A DNA stretch of 64,000 nt from Mesorhizobium sp. M1B.F.Ca.ET.045.04.1.1 (GTDB taxonomy: Bacteria > Pseudomonadota > Alphaproteobacteria > Rhizobiales > Rhizobiaceae), in the NCBI RefSeq assembly GCF_003952465.1, contig NZ_CP034448.1, forward strand, positions 7,169,001 through 7,233,000, written 5' to 3'. This document shows, piece by piece, positions 26,155-33,813 of this stretch. Numbering within the stretch: the stretch's first letter is position 1; every line of letters starts with the position of its first letter. A program made the position numbers and the translations under genes. The notes under the pieces were generated by a model. That model saw only the letters and a list, made by a program, of their open reading frames with translations. It searched no databases and had not been told where the DNA came from.

Positions 26155-26702
26155 GACCGCTCGATGTTGCGCACGCTGGAGGATAGAAGCTTCAAATTGT
26201 TGGCCACGGTCGGGTCGTTGGGCGCGAGCTCATAAGCCTTGAGGAAGTTGCTACGCGCCTCCTGCAGCTTGCCGCGCAGCAGGTAGGAATAGCCGACATT
26301 GTTGTAGTATTCCGGCGTCGCGCCGAGCAGTCGATAGGCGCGGCCATAGGCGAGGTCGGCCAGATCGAAGCGCCGGATGCGGTCGCAGGAGGCGGCAAGG
26401 CCGAGCCAAGCAACGCCATCGTTGGGCGCCAATCGTGTCGCCTTGTAGAAGAGCGCGCCCGCATTGCCGTAATTTTCGGAACGGAATTGGGTCTTGGCCT
26501 CGGTAACCGCCTGGTCCGAGGCGTAATAGTCGACGTCGCTGACCGTCTTCAGCCCATCGAAGGCGTCGCCGAAGGCGGTGTAGTCGCCTTTGGCCGGCTC
26601 GTTGGTGCGAACCACGCCGTCCGCGATGTCTTTTGTCTGGCAGCCCGCAAGGAAGATAAACAGCAGGCTAGTCGCGACTGCGAGGCGCTTTGGCCGCATC
26701 AT
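26151..26702 (-). CDS. tadD: Tad pilus TPR lipoprotein TadD
   Basis: A 183-residue lipoprotein. The signal MMRPKRLAVATSLLFIFLAG ends in a cysteine (lipobox LAGC). Tetratricopeptide-like helices follow, for example NDGVAWLGLAASCDRIRRFD and PEYYNNVGYSYLLRGKLQEA. TadD-type proteins are thought to assist secretin assembly or localisation in the Tad machine. It lies between tadC and cpaA in the leftward arm. I prefer the ATG at 26702; an upstream GTG adds four residues. Confidence 0.88.
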   Translation of the reverse strand: MMRPKRLAVATSLLFIFLAGCQTKDIADGVVRTNEPAKGDYTAFGDAFDGLKTVSDVDYYASDQAVTEAKTQFRSENYGNAGALFYKATRLAPNDGVAWLGLAASCDRIRRFDLADLAYGRAYRLLGATPEYYNNVGYSYLLRGKLQEARSNFLKAYELAPNDPTVANNLKLLSSSVRNIERS

Positions 26703-26754
26703 TGTGTGTCCCACGAGTCCCCGAATCGGTTTTAGAGGCTAATCATACGGCCGG

Positions 26755-27723
26755 CTAGAAGAAAATGCCTCTCATGCGAATGATTACTGGCAACAGGACG
26801 ATCATGAGCACCAGCGGAAAGATGCAGATGCCTAGAGGGATCATCATCTTGACCGGCAGCGCATTAGCTTGCTCCTCAGCCTGAAGGATTCTCTGTGTCC
26901 GCATTTCATCGCTGTAGATTCGCAGTGCCTCAGTCAGGCTGGTGCCGAGTTCCTCCGACTGCCGAAACAGCACGGCGAGCGAGCGCGCCTCCTCCAGGCC
27001 GATGCGATCCGCCAGCTCGCGCAACGCCTCGCGCAGCGGCTTGCCGGCGCGCAGTTGGAGGTTCATGATTGTCAGTTGGATGCCTAGCCATTTATGGGTG
27101 CCCGCCATTTCCTGACTGACCCGCTCGACTGCCGCTTCAAGGCTCATCCCGGCATCGGCACAGGTGATCATCATGTCCATGAAGTCGGGAAAGCCGCGGC
27201 GGTAGATCTTCTTCTGTGCATTCTCGAGACGATCCAGCATGATGCTCGGAATGACGAGGCAAGCGAGCCCGAACAGGGCGGATCCGGCCAGCGGGATAAT
27301 GCCAGGCATTTGGGGCGGCACCACTGTTCTCAGCCCGGCATAGCAACCAAGAAACCCTACAGCGACGGCACCCATCCGAGACAGCGTGTAGATGACGGGC
27401 GCGCTGGATTGATAAAAGCCTGCCCGGAACAGCTTTGCCTCAAGCGCATTCGGGTCGCCGCGTTCCTTTTCGACCGAACGGAAATAAGCGTCTATCGGGC
27501 GCTGCGCAGCAATCCTTACCAATTGCTGCTGTGCATCGAGCGAACGCCGGTCGGTAATTCCTTCCGAGATCAGACTTTCGGTGACCAGCTTCCTCGTCTG
27601 CAGGACAGGCAAAAAGATGAGCGCGCCGAACAGGAAAAGCGCCACGGCAGCCAAGAAAACCGAAAGCGAGACCAGGAGCTCGGAATCTAGGATGTTCGAG
27701 AGAATAGTTATGTCCCGCTCCAA
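26755..27723 (-). CDS. tadC: Tad inner-membrane platform protein TadC
   Basis: A 322-residue type II secretion F-family (GspF-like) membrane protein with an N-terminal membrane helix (about 13-36), a cytoplasmic helical bundle including GFPDFMDMMITCADAGMSLE and KPLREALRELADRIGLEEAR, and C-terminal membrane helices. With TadB it forms the inner-membrane platform on which the CpaF ATPase acts. The start is TTG, placed directly after the TGA of tadB, so translation is coupled. No ATG is available in the N-terminal region. Confidence 0.92.
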   Translation of the reverse strand: MERDITILSNILDSELLVSLSVFLAAVALFLFGALIFLPVLQTRKLVTESLISEGITDRRSLDAQQQLVRIAAQRPIDAYFRSVEKERGDPNALEAKLFRAGFYQSSAPVIYTLSRMGAVAVGFLGCYAGLRTVVPPQMPGIIPLAGSALFGLACLVIPSIMLDRLENAQKKIYRRGFPDFMDMMITCADAGMSLEAAVERVSQEMAGTHKWLGIQLTIMNLQLRAGKPLREALRELADRIGLEEARSLAVLFRQSEELGTSLTEALRIYSDEMRTQRILQAEEQANALPVKMMIPLGICIFPLVLMIVLLPVIIRMRGIFF

Positions 27724-28695
27724 TCAGTAATCGAAGTTGATCATGCGATACATAATGAAGTCGCCTAGCAGCGCCCAGCAGCCGAAGATCGTGAAGACCG
27801 GAAAAATCAAAGGATTGCCCCAAACCTTCCCATAGTAACTCGGAGCAACGATCGCAAGGATCAGGAACATGACGATCGGGAAGAGTGAGATGACCCACGC
27901 CGAGAAGCGACCTTCGGCGGAAAGCGCCCTGATCTTCAGTTTTAGCTTCTGTCTTTCACGCAGGACCTTGGATAGATTGGCAAGGATTTCGGTAAGATTG
28001 CCGCCTGTCCTGGACTGGATGGACAACGATACCGAAAGAAGCTGGAGCCCTTCGAAGCCGACGCGCTCCGACAGCTTTCGCGCAGCCTGCTCCATGCTGA
28101 GCCCGAAGGTGATTTCATCGGAGACGATGCCGAATTCAGTGCCAAGCGGGTCAGGCATTTCGCGCGCCACCAATCCGACCGCCACCGAGATTGGATGACC
28201 GGCGCGCAACGAGCGCACGATCATGTCGAGCGCGTCGGGCAGCTGCTTGGCAAATTTCATGATCCGCTTGTTGCGAGCCCGGCGAAGGTACAGCAGAGGC
28301 AGAACGAATCCAACAATGAGGAATGAAAGCAGAGTCGGGAACGCCGCTACCCTCGCCAGCACATTCAGAAGCAATGCCAGTATTAATCCTGCCAGGATAA
28401 AGCTGGTAGCAAGTGTCAGCGGATTTCCGGTGATGCCCGACTGAGTATAAAGCCTGTTCAGCCAAACCACGCCGAAAGCATAGTCGCCGGAGTTGGTCAA
28501 ACCTCTCTCGCGCAGCAAACCTTGTAACGTCTTTTCCGCAGGAGCCTCTTCCGCAAGGCGTTTGAGCCGTCGGTTGATCGCGCCGGCTCGCGAACGGCCT
28601 TTGGAATAGGAAACGTAGAGTGCCTCGGCCGCCAAGATGACCGATGCAGCCGCCAGCACATAGATGAAATAGAGAAGGGTCTGGCCAGTCAGCAT
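27724..28695 (-). CDS. tadB: Tad inner-membrane platform protein TadB
   Basis: A 323-residue GspF-family protein, the paralogous partner of TadC. Membrane segments lie near 5-25 and 90-130 and at the C-terminus. The central F-domain shows KQLPDALDMIVRSLRAGHPI and LLSVSLSIQSRTGGNLTEIL, the characteristic GG-N turn of the family. The ATG overlaps the cpaF stop codon by one base. It acts in Flp pilus assembly at the inner membrane with TadC and CpaF. Confidence 0.93.
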   Translation of the reverse strand: MLTGQTLLYFIYVLAAASVILAAEALYVSYSKGRSRAGAINRRLKRLAEEAPAEKTLQGLLRERGLTNSGDYAFGVVWLNRLYTQSGITGNPLTLATSFILAGLILALLLNVLARVAAFPTLLSFLIVGFVLPLLYLRRARNKRIMKFAKQLPDALDMIVRSLRAGHPISVAVGLVAREMPDPLGTEFGIVSDEITFGLSMEQAARKLSERVGFEGLQLLSVSLSIQSRTGGNLTEILANLSKVLRERQKLKLKIRALSAEGRFSAWVISLFPIVMFLILAIVAPSYYGKVWGNPLIFPVFTIFGCWALLGDFIMYRMINFDY

Positions 28696-30077
28696 CAGAG
28701 CGCAACCTGTGGATTGAAAGCGTCCTTGGCGAAATGAAAACCCAAGGTCGCCGCTTCCTGTGCAAAGCGCGGACGGATGCCAGTGGCGCGAAATTCGCCA
28801 ACAATCTGGCCGTCCGCGGCCACGTCGCGGCGGACAAAGTGATAGAGTTCCTGCAACTGGACGACGTTGCCCTCCATGCCGGTCAGTTCCGATATGGAAA
28901 TCACCCGTCGACCGCCGTCCGAAAGACGCTGCGTCTGCACGATGATGTCGATGGCCGAAGCGATCTGCGCCCGAATGGATTCATGCGTCATGGGCATGCC
29001 GGCCATGCCGACCATTTGCTCCAATCGAGACAACGCGTCACGCGGCGTGTTGGCATGGATTGTCGTCATCGAGCCTTCGTGGCCGGTGTTCATGGCCTGC
29101 AACATGTCGAAGGCTTCTTCGCCGCGTACCTCGCCGACGATGATGCGATCGGGCCGCATGCGCAAGGCGTTCTTCACCAGCTCGCGCTGGCGCACCTCGC
29201 CCTTGCCCTCGACATTGGGGGGGCGGGTCTCCAGCCGGCCGACATGCGGCTGCTGGAGCTGCAGTTCCGCCGCGTCCTCGATGGTGATCAGGCGCTCCCT
29301 GGCCGGAATATAGCTCGACAAAGCATTGAGTAGTGTCGTCTTGCCGCTGCCGGTGCCACCTGAAACCAGGATCGACTTGCGCGCCTGCACAGCGATGCGC
29401 AGCAAGTCGACCATCGGCGGTCTGATCGAGTTGAAGGCGATCAGCCGTTCCAGGGAGTAAGGGTGCTTGGAGAATTTGCGGATCGACACCAGCGGACCGT
29501 CCACCGAGATCGGCCGCACCGCGATGTTGACGCGCGAGCCATCGTCGAGGCGCGCATCGACCATCGGCGCGGACTCGTCGACCCTTCGACCGATATTGGA
29601 AACGATCTTGTTGACGACGCGCAACAGATGCGCCTCGTCGCGGAAGCGGATCGAGGTTTCCTCGAGCACGCCCCGGCGCTCGATGAAGACGTGGTTGTGG
29701 GTGTTGATCAGGATGTCGGCGATCGAGTCATCCTTGAGCAGCGGCTCGATCGGGCCGAGCCCTAGCATCTCGTCGGCAGTGTCGCTGGTCAGTTGATCGA
29801 GTTCGCGCGCGTTGAGCGGCACGTTTCGATTGCGAACGAACTCCCGCACGATCGGCCGGATCTCGTTCAGGATCTCATCCTTGGAGGCATTTTCGAGAGC
29901 CGTCAGATTGAAGCGGTCGATGAGATGACGGTGCAGCTCGACCTTGAGTGTCAGGAAATCGTCATTCTGTTCGGCTTCCACCGCGGGAGCGCTTGCCGAT
30001 CCGTTAGAAGGCACGACGGCTGGCGCCGGCTGCAGCGCTCGCTGTTCATTCGATCCTTTGATGAAGCGACCAAGCAT
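28695..30077 (-). CDS. cpaF: Tad pilus assembly ATPase CpaF/TadA
   Basis: A 460-residue secretion ATPase of the VirB11/GspE superfamily. The N-terminal 70 residues are low complexity. The N-domain (EMLGLGPIEPLLKDDSIADI) is followed by Walker A SGGTGSGKTTLLNAL, the Asp box and Walker B region RPDRIIVGEVRGEEAFDMLQ, and the His box MTTIHANTPRDAL. It forms a hexamer that powers Flp pilus assembly at the TadB/TadC platform. It is the first gene of the leftward arm; its promoter must lie in 30078-30570. Confidence 0.96.
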   Translation of the reverse strand: MLGRFIKGSNEQRALQPAPAVVPSNGSASAPAVEAEQNDDFLTLKVELHRHLIDRFNLTALENASKDEILNEIRPIVREFVRNRNVPLNARELDQLTSDTADEMLGLGPIEPLLKDDSIADILINTHNHVFIERRGVLEETSIRFRDEAHLLRVVNKIVSNIGRRVDESAPMVDARLDDGSRVNIAVRPISVDGPLVSIRKFSKHPYSLERLIAFNSIRPPMVDLLRIAVQARKSILVSGGTGSGKTTLLNALSSYIPARERLITIEDAAELQLQQPHVGRLETRPPNVEGKGEVRQRELVKNALRMRPDRIIVGEVRGEEAFDMLQAMNTGHEGSMTTIHANTPRDALSRLEQMVGMAGMPMTHESIRAQIASAIDIIVQTQRLSDGGRRVISISELTGMEGNVVQLQELYHFVRRDVAADGQIVGEFRATGIRPRFAQEAATLGFHFAKDAFNPQVAL

Positions 30078-30570
30078 GCCGCTCTACCCCCTGCGACTAC
30101 CCCGGATTGAAACTAAGCGTTAACCACGAGGGGCACAAGCGTCTGGAGGACACACTGAGCATATTACTTGCGACATAGTTAAGAAATAGAGATCTGGGAA
30201 ATCGTTTTATTGTGCTTTGCTCCAGTCTCACCGACTAAAGTCCTAGGACCTTTGGCAGTGCCTCTGGCGATTACCCCGCCAACCTCTTTAATATAAACGG
30301 ATATGTCATACCTCTAATGTGCGCTCCCACGGGCGCAGGTGTGGCCGAATTGTGAACGAATGGTTAAGATCACTTGAAAATCGAGGCGAATCAAGCTGTT
30401 GTCAAAATCGAAAGGGTCTTGAATCGAGTATTGAAAGGTTAAGGGACTGTTAATCCGTTTGACTCGGCTTTTTTGCGGGACAAGGATTGAATTCGACGGG
30501 GGATGCTTGGGTATGGGGTTCATCCTTAGGCTCGTCTCGTCGGGTTCAACCTCCAAAGGGAGAAATTGGC
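30078..30570. promoter_or_regulatory. Divergent tad promoter region
   Basis: 493 bases between the two arms of the tad locus with no credible gene. The DNA is AT-richer than the genes on either side. It contains an exact CtrA-type motif at 30439-30453 (listed separately) and a weaker relative, TTAA-GATCACT-TGAA, at 30364-30378. AAAGGGAG ending about eight bases before 30571 is the pilin ribosome site. Promoter elements for cpaF toward the left could not be assigned. Confidence 0.6.
30439..30453 (+). promoter_or_regulatory. Predicted CtrA binding site upstream of the Flp pilin
   Basis: The sequence TTAAGGGACTGTTAA is an exact match to the full CtrA box TTAA-N7-TTAA known from Caulobacter and rhizobia. 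It lies 118 bases before the pilin start codon. In Caulobacter the equivalent gene pilA is directly activated by CtrA, so cell-cycle control of the Flp pilin here is plausible. The site is read directly; binding is inferred. Confidence 0.7.
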
Positions 30571-30807
30571 ATGAAGAAGCTCATGACGATGGCCCGGCAG
30601 TTCCGCGACGATGAAAACGGCGCTGCTATGGTCGAATATTCAATCCTGGTCGGCATCATCGCCGGCGCAGCGATTCTTGCGATCGTCGCTATCGGTCTCT
30701 GGGTCAGCGGACGCTTTACGGGCCTGTGCGGCATTCTCGACGGCAACGGCGTGATTGCTGGCGGCGGAACTGGCACCTGCGACGCGGCAGCCGGTACCGG
30801 CAGCTGA
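30571..30807 (+). CDS. Flp-family type IVb major pilin
   Basis: A 78-residue prepilin. The leader MKKLMTMARQFRDDENG is followed by the Flp motif AAMVEYSILVGIIAGAAI, with Glu and Tyr at mature positions 5 and 6; cleavage by CpaA should occur after the glycine. The hydrophobic helix is followed by a short Gly-rich tail with two cysteines (TGLCGIL and GTCDAA) that could form a disulphide. It is the first gene of the rightward tad arm. A strong stem-loop follows immediately (30821-30848). Confidence 0.93.
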   Translation: MKKLMTMARQFRDDENGAAMVEYSILVGIIAGAAILAIVAIGLWVSGRFTGLCGILDGNGVIAGGGTGTCDAAAGTGS

Positions 30808-30820
30808 TAATTCATACCAA

Positions 30821-30848
30821 GTCAGGCCCGGGAAAACCCGGGCCTGAC
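30821..30848 (+). terminator. Perfect stem-loop after the pilin gene
   Basis: GTCAGGCCCGGG, the loop AAAA, then CCCGGGCCTGAC: a 12-bp perfect GC-rich hairpin starting 13 bases after the pilin stop codon. There is no run of T after it, so it is not a canonical intrinsic terminator. It more likely acts as a partial terminator or as a 3'-end stabiliser that lets pilin mRNA exceed the downstream cpaB message. Confidence 0.7.
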
Positions 30849-30904
30849 GCTGGTCGATAATTGGGGCTTTCGACCGGACTACGGTCTTATTGGGGTTTGG
30901 GCAC

Positions 30905-31960
30905 ATGCGTGGCAATACCGTTATAATGATCGTTCTGGCCTGCGTGTTTGGCGTGCTCGCGGTGGTGTTTGCCAATATGTGGCTTGCCAATCAGCGTAGC
31001 GCTCTGGCTCAGTCGAACGGCGCTCAGCGAGACACTATCGTGGTCGCGGCGGTCCCGCTCAAATTTGGCGACACGCTGACCGCCGACAAATTGCGCGAAA
31101 TCTCTTGGCCGTCGGGGGCAATTCCGACGGGTGCGTTCAAGACGACTAAAGACGCGCTAGCCGGTAACGGCACGAGACAGGCGCTGCAAGCCATCAGCAC
31201 CAACGAACCGGTTCTTACTACCAAGGTGACCGGCGCCGGCCAGCGCGCCACGCTTTCGGCGGTGCTGGCCGAAGGCATGAAAGCCGTCTCCATACGGGTC
31301 AACGACGTGCTTGGCGTTGCAGGCTTTGTCTTCCCGGGTGACAGGGTAGATATACTATTGACGCGCCAGTCACGCGGCCAGGATGGCGCCGACAAGAGTT
31401 TCGTCGATGTTCTGTTGCAGAGCGTCAAGGTGCTCGCGATCGATCAGGTCGCCGACGAGAGCAAGGAAAACCCAACCGTCGTGAAGGCGGTGACTGTCGA
31501 GGTTAGCACCAAGGATGCGCAGAAGCTGACACTCGCGGCAGGAACGGGGCAATTGTCGCTTGCACTTCGGCAGGCCGCGGCGAGCCAAGGAGAAATGACC
31601 GAGCGCGTCACGCTCGCCGACCTGACCGGCGACACCCCCGAAGATGTCGCCAAGAGGCAGGCGGAACTCGAGCGGCAGAAGGCCGCCGACGCCGCAGCCG
31701 CGGAGGAACGCAAGCGCGCGGAGGACGAGCGCAAGCGCTCGGACGCAAAGATTACCGGGCTGGCCCAGGCAGTGGAACGGGTCGGCGACCAGATCGATCA
31801 GTTGAGCAAGGTCAAGCCCACTGTGGCATCTGCACCACAGCCGCAAGAGGTTGTAAAGGAAGTGGTCAAATATGTGCAGCCGGAGCCGCCAGCCCGCGCT
31901 ACAATCGGCGTGTTTCGCGGCGTGAAGCTCGAAACATACGACGTGCCGCGACAAAGATAG
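30905..31960 (+). CDS. cpaB: Flp pilus assembly protein CpaB/RcpC
   Basis: A 351-residue protein with an N-terminal membrane anchor (VIMIVLACVFGVLAVVFANM), a SAF-like domain (about 45-110, VVAAVPLKFGDTLTADKLRE), the RcpC/CpaB core (GMKAVSIRVNDVLGVAGFVF, PGDRVDILLT) and a long charged coiled-coil tail (about 245-300). It is a periplasmic component linking the inner-membrane platform to the secretin. The ATG at 30905 is preferred over a TTG five codons upstream. It is the second gene of the rightward arm, 97 bases after the pilin gene. Confidence 0.93.
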   Translation: MRGNTVIMIVLACVFGVLAVVFANMWLANQRSALAQSNGAQRDTIVVAAVPLKFGDTLTADKLREISWPSGAIPTGAFKTTKDALAGNGTRQALQAISTNEPVLTTKVTGAGQRATLSAVLAEGMKAVSIRVNDVLGVAGFVFPGDRVDILLTRQSRGQDGADKSFVDVLLQSVKVLAIDQVADESKENPTVVKAVTVEVSTKDAQKLTLAAGTGQLSLALRQAAASQGEMTERVTLADLTGDTPEDVAKRQAELERQKAADAAAAEERKRAEDERKRSDAKITGLAQAVERVGDQIDQLSKVKPTVASAPQPQEVVKEVVKYVQPEPPARATIGVFRGVKLETYDVPRQR

Positions 31961-32017
31961 CGAAAAGAGCATTCGGATAAGGGGGATCCGGGTGGGTCCG
32001 CAAGGGGGACGATCTAG

Positions 32018-33463
32018 ATGCGAATTTTTCGGGGATCACTGGCCGCGGCCGCTTTGGCCTGGTTCTATATTGTGTTGCCGTTGAGCCCCGCGGTTCATGC
32101 CGCTGACCGCTTCATCGACGTATCGAGCCCGTCACTACACCGCGTGTTCGTGCCCGTGTCGCAGTCCGTCACGATCCAGGTCAATTCCACACTCGGCGAT
32201 ATCGTTGTTGGTGACGAGAAGATCGCCGATGCCCAGCCGATGACCGACAAGACGCTCTATATCATCGGCAAGAGCCTTGGTACCACCACCGTTAATCTGT
32301 TTTCGGAAGACAAGCGCTCGCTGGGCGCCCTCCAGATCGAGGTCGGCCAGGATGTCAGCGACATGGCCGCCGCGATCCGCCAGGTGGCGCCGAGGGCACG
32401 CATCGAAATCGGTTCGATCAACGGCAAGGTTCGACTGAGCGGCCATGTCAAGGACGCCGCGACGCTGGCGCAGATCGTCGAGGTGACGCAGCAATATGGC
32501 CCCGACTCCATCATCAATGCCGTAACCATCGATGACAGTGAACAGGTCAATCTCTCCGTGCGCATCCTGGAGGCAAAGCGCAACGCCGACCGCGATCTCG
32601 GCGTGTCGTTCAAGAGCACGAACAGAGACGGCTCGACAAAAGTCGGAACCGGTATTGCCGCTGTTGATAAAGATGGTGCAGTGCTCGGGTCGGGCACTTT
32701 GCTCAGTGGCCTCCTTTCCAACTCCAGTCCATTCGGAGCACTGCTCACACGCGTAATCGACAGCAACGTCAAAGTTGACTTGTACATTGAAGCGCTCGAG
32801 TCGAAGGGTTTGGTTCGGCTGCTGGCCGAACCAAACCTCACCACAGTTTCCGGCGAAACTGCCAGTTTCAATGCCGGCGGCGAAGTGCCGATCCGCAGCA
32901 TCAGCAGCAATGGCGAAATCCAGATCGTATTCAAACAGTTCGGCGTCAATCTGAACTTCACGCCGGTGGTGCTTGACGACGGCAAGATCCATCTCAAGCT
33001 GGCGCCGGAAGTCAGCGACCTGACCGGATTCACGCCCGCCGGCGATCCGATCTTCACCAATCGCAAGCTGGCAACCACGGTCGACCTGCGGGACGGCCAG
33101 AGCTTCGCCGTGGGCGGCCTCCTGTCGAGCAAGAACACAAGGCTTCAAGAGCAGGTGCCGTGGCTCGGCCAGGTGCCGATCATCGGCGCCTTGTTCCACA
33201 ATTCGAGCACGCAGAAGGAAGAGACCGAGCTTGTCGTGATCGTCACGCCGCATGTCGTGCGGCCGGTGAAGCCCGGCGAACAACTGGCGACGCCTTTCGA
33301 CAAGACGAGGCCGGCCAATGATCCGGAGCTCATGCTGCTTGGCCAGCTAGAGGTCAGCAAGGACATGATCCGGAAGTATGAGCTGGGCGAAGGCGTCACC
33401 GGCCCTTACGGGCACATGCTGGATGTCAAATCGAAGGACAAGCTGGTCTATGTCAAGAAATAA
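32018..33463 (+). CDS. cpaC: Tad outer-membrane secretin CpaC/RcpA
   Basis: A 481-residue secretin with a signal peptide (ending about VHAADRFI, residue 30). The N-terminal pilus-specific domain (VPVSQSVTIQVNSTLGDIVV) is followed by a BON-like segment (APRARIEIGSINGKVRLSGH) and the secretin core, including VRLLAEPNLTTVSGETASFN, GGEVPI and VPWLGQVPIIGALF, all secretin hallmarks. It forms the outer-membrane pore for the Flp pilus. Its 3' end overlaps the next small lipoprotein gene by 14 bases. Confidence 0.95.
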   Translation: MRIFRGSLAAAALAWFYIVLPLSPAVHAADRFIDVSSPSLHRVFVPVSQSVTIQVNSTLGDIVVGDEKIADAQPMTDKTLYIIGKSLGTTTVNLFSEDKRSLGALQIEVGQDVSDMAAAIRQVAPRARIEIGSINGKVRLSGHVKDAATLAQIVEVTQQYGPDSIINAVTIDDSEQVNLSVRILEAKRNADRDLGVSFKSTNRDGSTKVGTGIAAVDKDGAVLGSGTLLSGLLSNSSPFGALLTRVIDSNVKVDLYIEALESKGLVRLLAEPNLTTVSGETASFNAGGEVPIRSISSNGEIQIVFKQFGVNLNFTPVVLDDGKIHLKLAPEVSDLTGFTPAGDPIFTNRKLATTVDLRDGQSFAVGGLLSSKNTRLQEQVPWLGQVPIIGALFHNSSTQKEETELVVIVTPHVVRPVKPGEQLATPFDKTRPANDPELMLLGQLEVSKDMIRKYELGEGVTGPYGHMLDVKSKDKLVYVKK

Positions 33464-33743
33464 GCTCCTGCTCGTCCTCCTCGGCTCCAGCCTGCTTGCG
33501 GGCTGCGCCGCCGACTATTTGAACAATTACGATACGATGACGCTGGCATCGGGCGATTCGCAGAAAGCCAACCAACTGCTGCAGACGGTCGACCCATTCA
33601 ATCCGGCTTCAAACAACACGAAGATCGAAGGCGACGGCGCGCGTTCCGTCGGCGTCGTTCAGAGGTACAAAGTTCCGCCGGCCCCGCCGCCGACCACAAA
33701 CATGACGGTCAATGTCGGCCCGTCGGGCGCAAGCACGCAGTGA
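33450..33743 (+). CDS. Small lipoprotein of the tad locus
   Basis: A 97-residue lipoprotein: the signal MSRNKLLLVLLGSSLLAGCA has the lipobox LAGC. The remainder (NNYDTMTLASGDSQKANQLL) is followed by a proline-rich tail (VPPAPPPTTNMTVN). It occupies the place where cpaD usually follows cpaC, but it is less than half the usual CpaD length and shows no CpaD motif. It could replace or partner CpaD as a secretin pilotin; that is inference. Overlap with cpaC indicates coupled translation. Confidence 0.8.
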   Translation: MSRNKLLLVLLGSSLLAGCAADYLNNYDTMTLASGDSQKANQLLQTVDPFNPASNNTKIEGDGARSVGVVQRYKVPPAPPPTTNMTVNVGPSGASTQ

Positions 33744-33813
33744 TTTGAACGGAAGGATGCGGGTGCGCCGGGCGTAAGAGGGGCCTAGGTGCGAAGGGGT
33801 AGAGAGTAAGGCC

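Noticed and set aside
31370..33283. Minus-strand open frames opposite cpaB and cpaC
   Set aside because: They lie fully inside well-supported pilus genes and have no family-like sequence.
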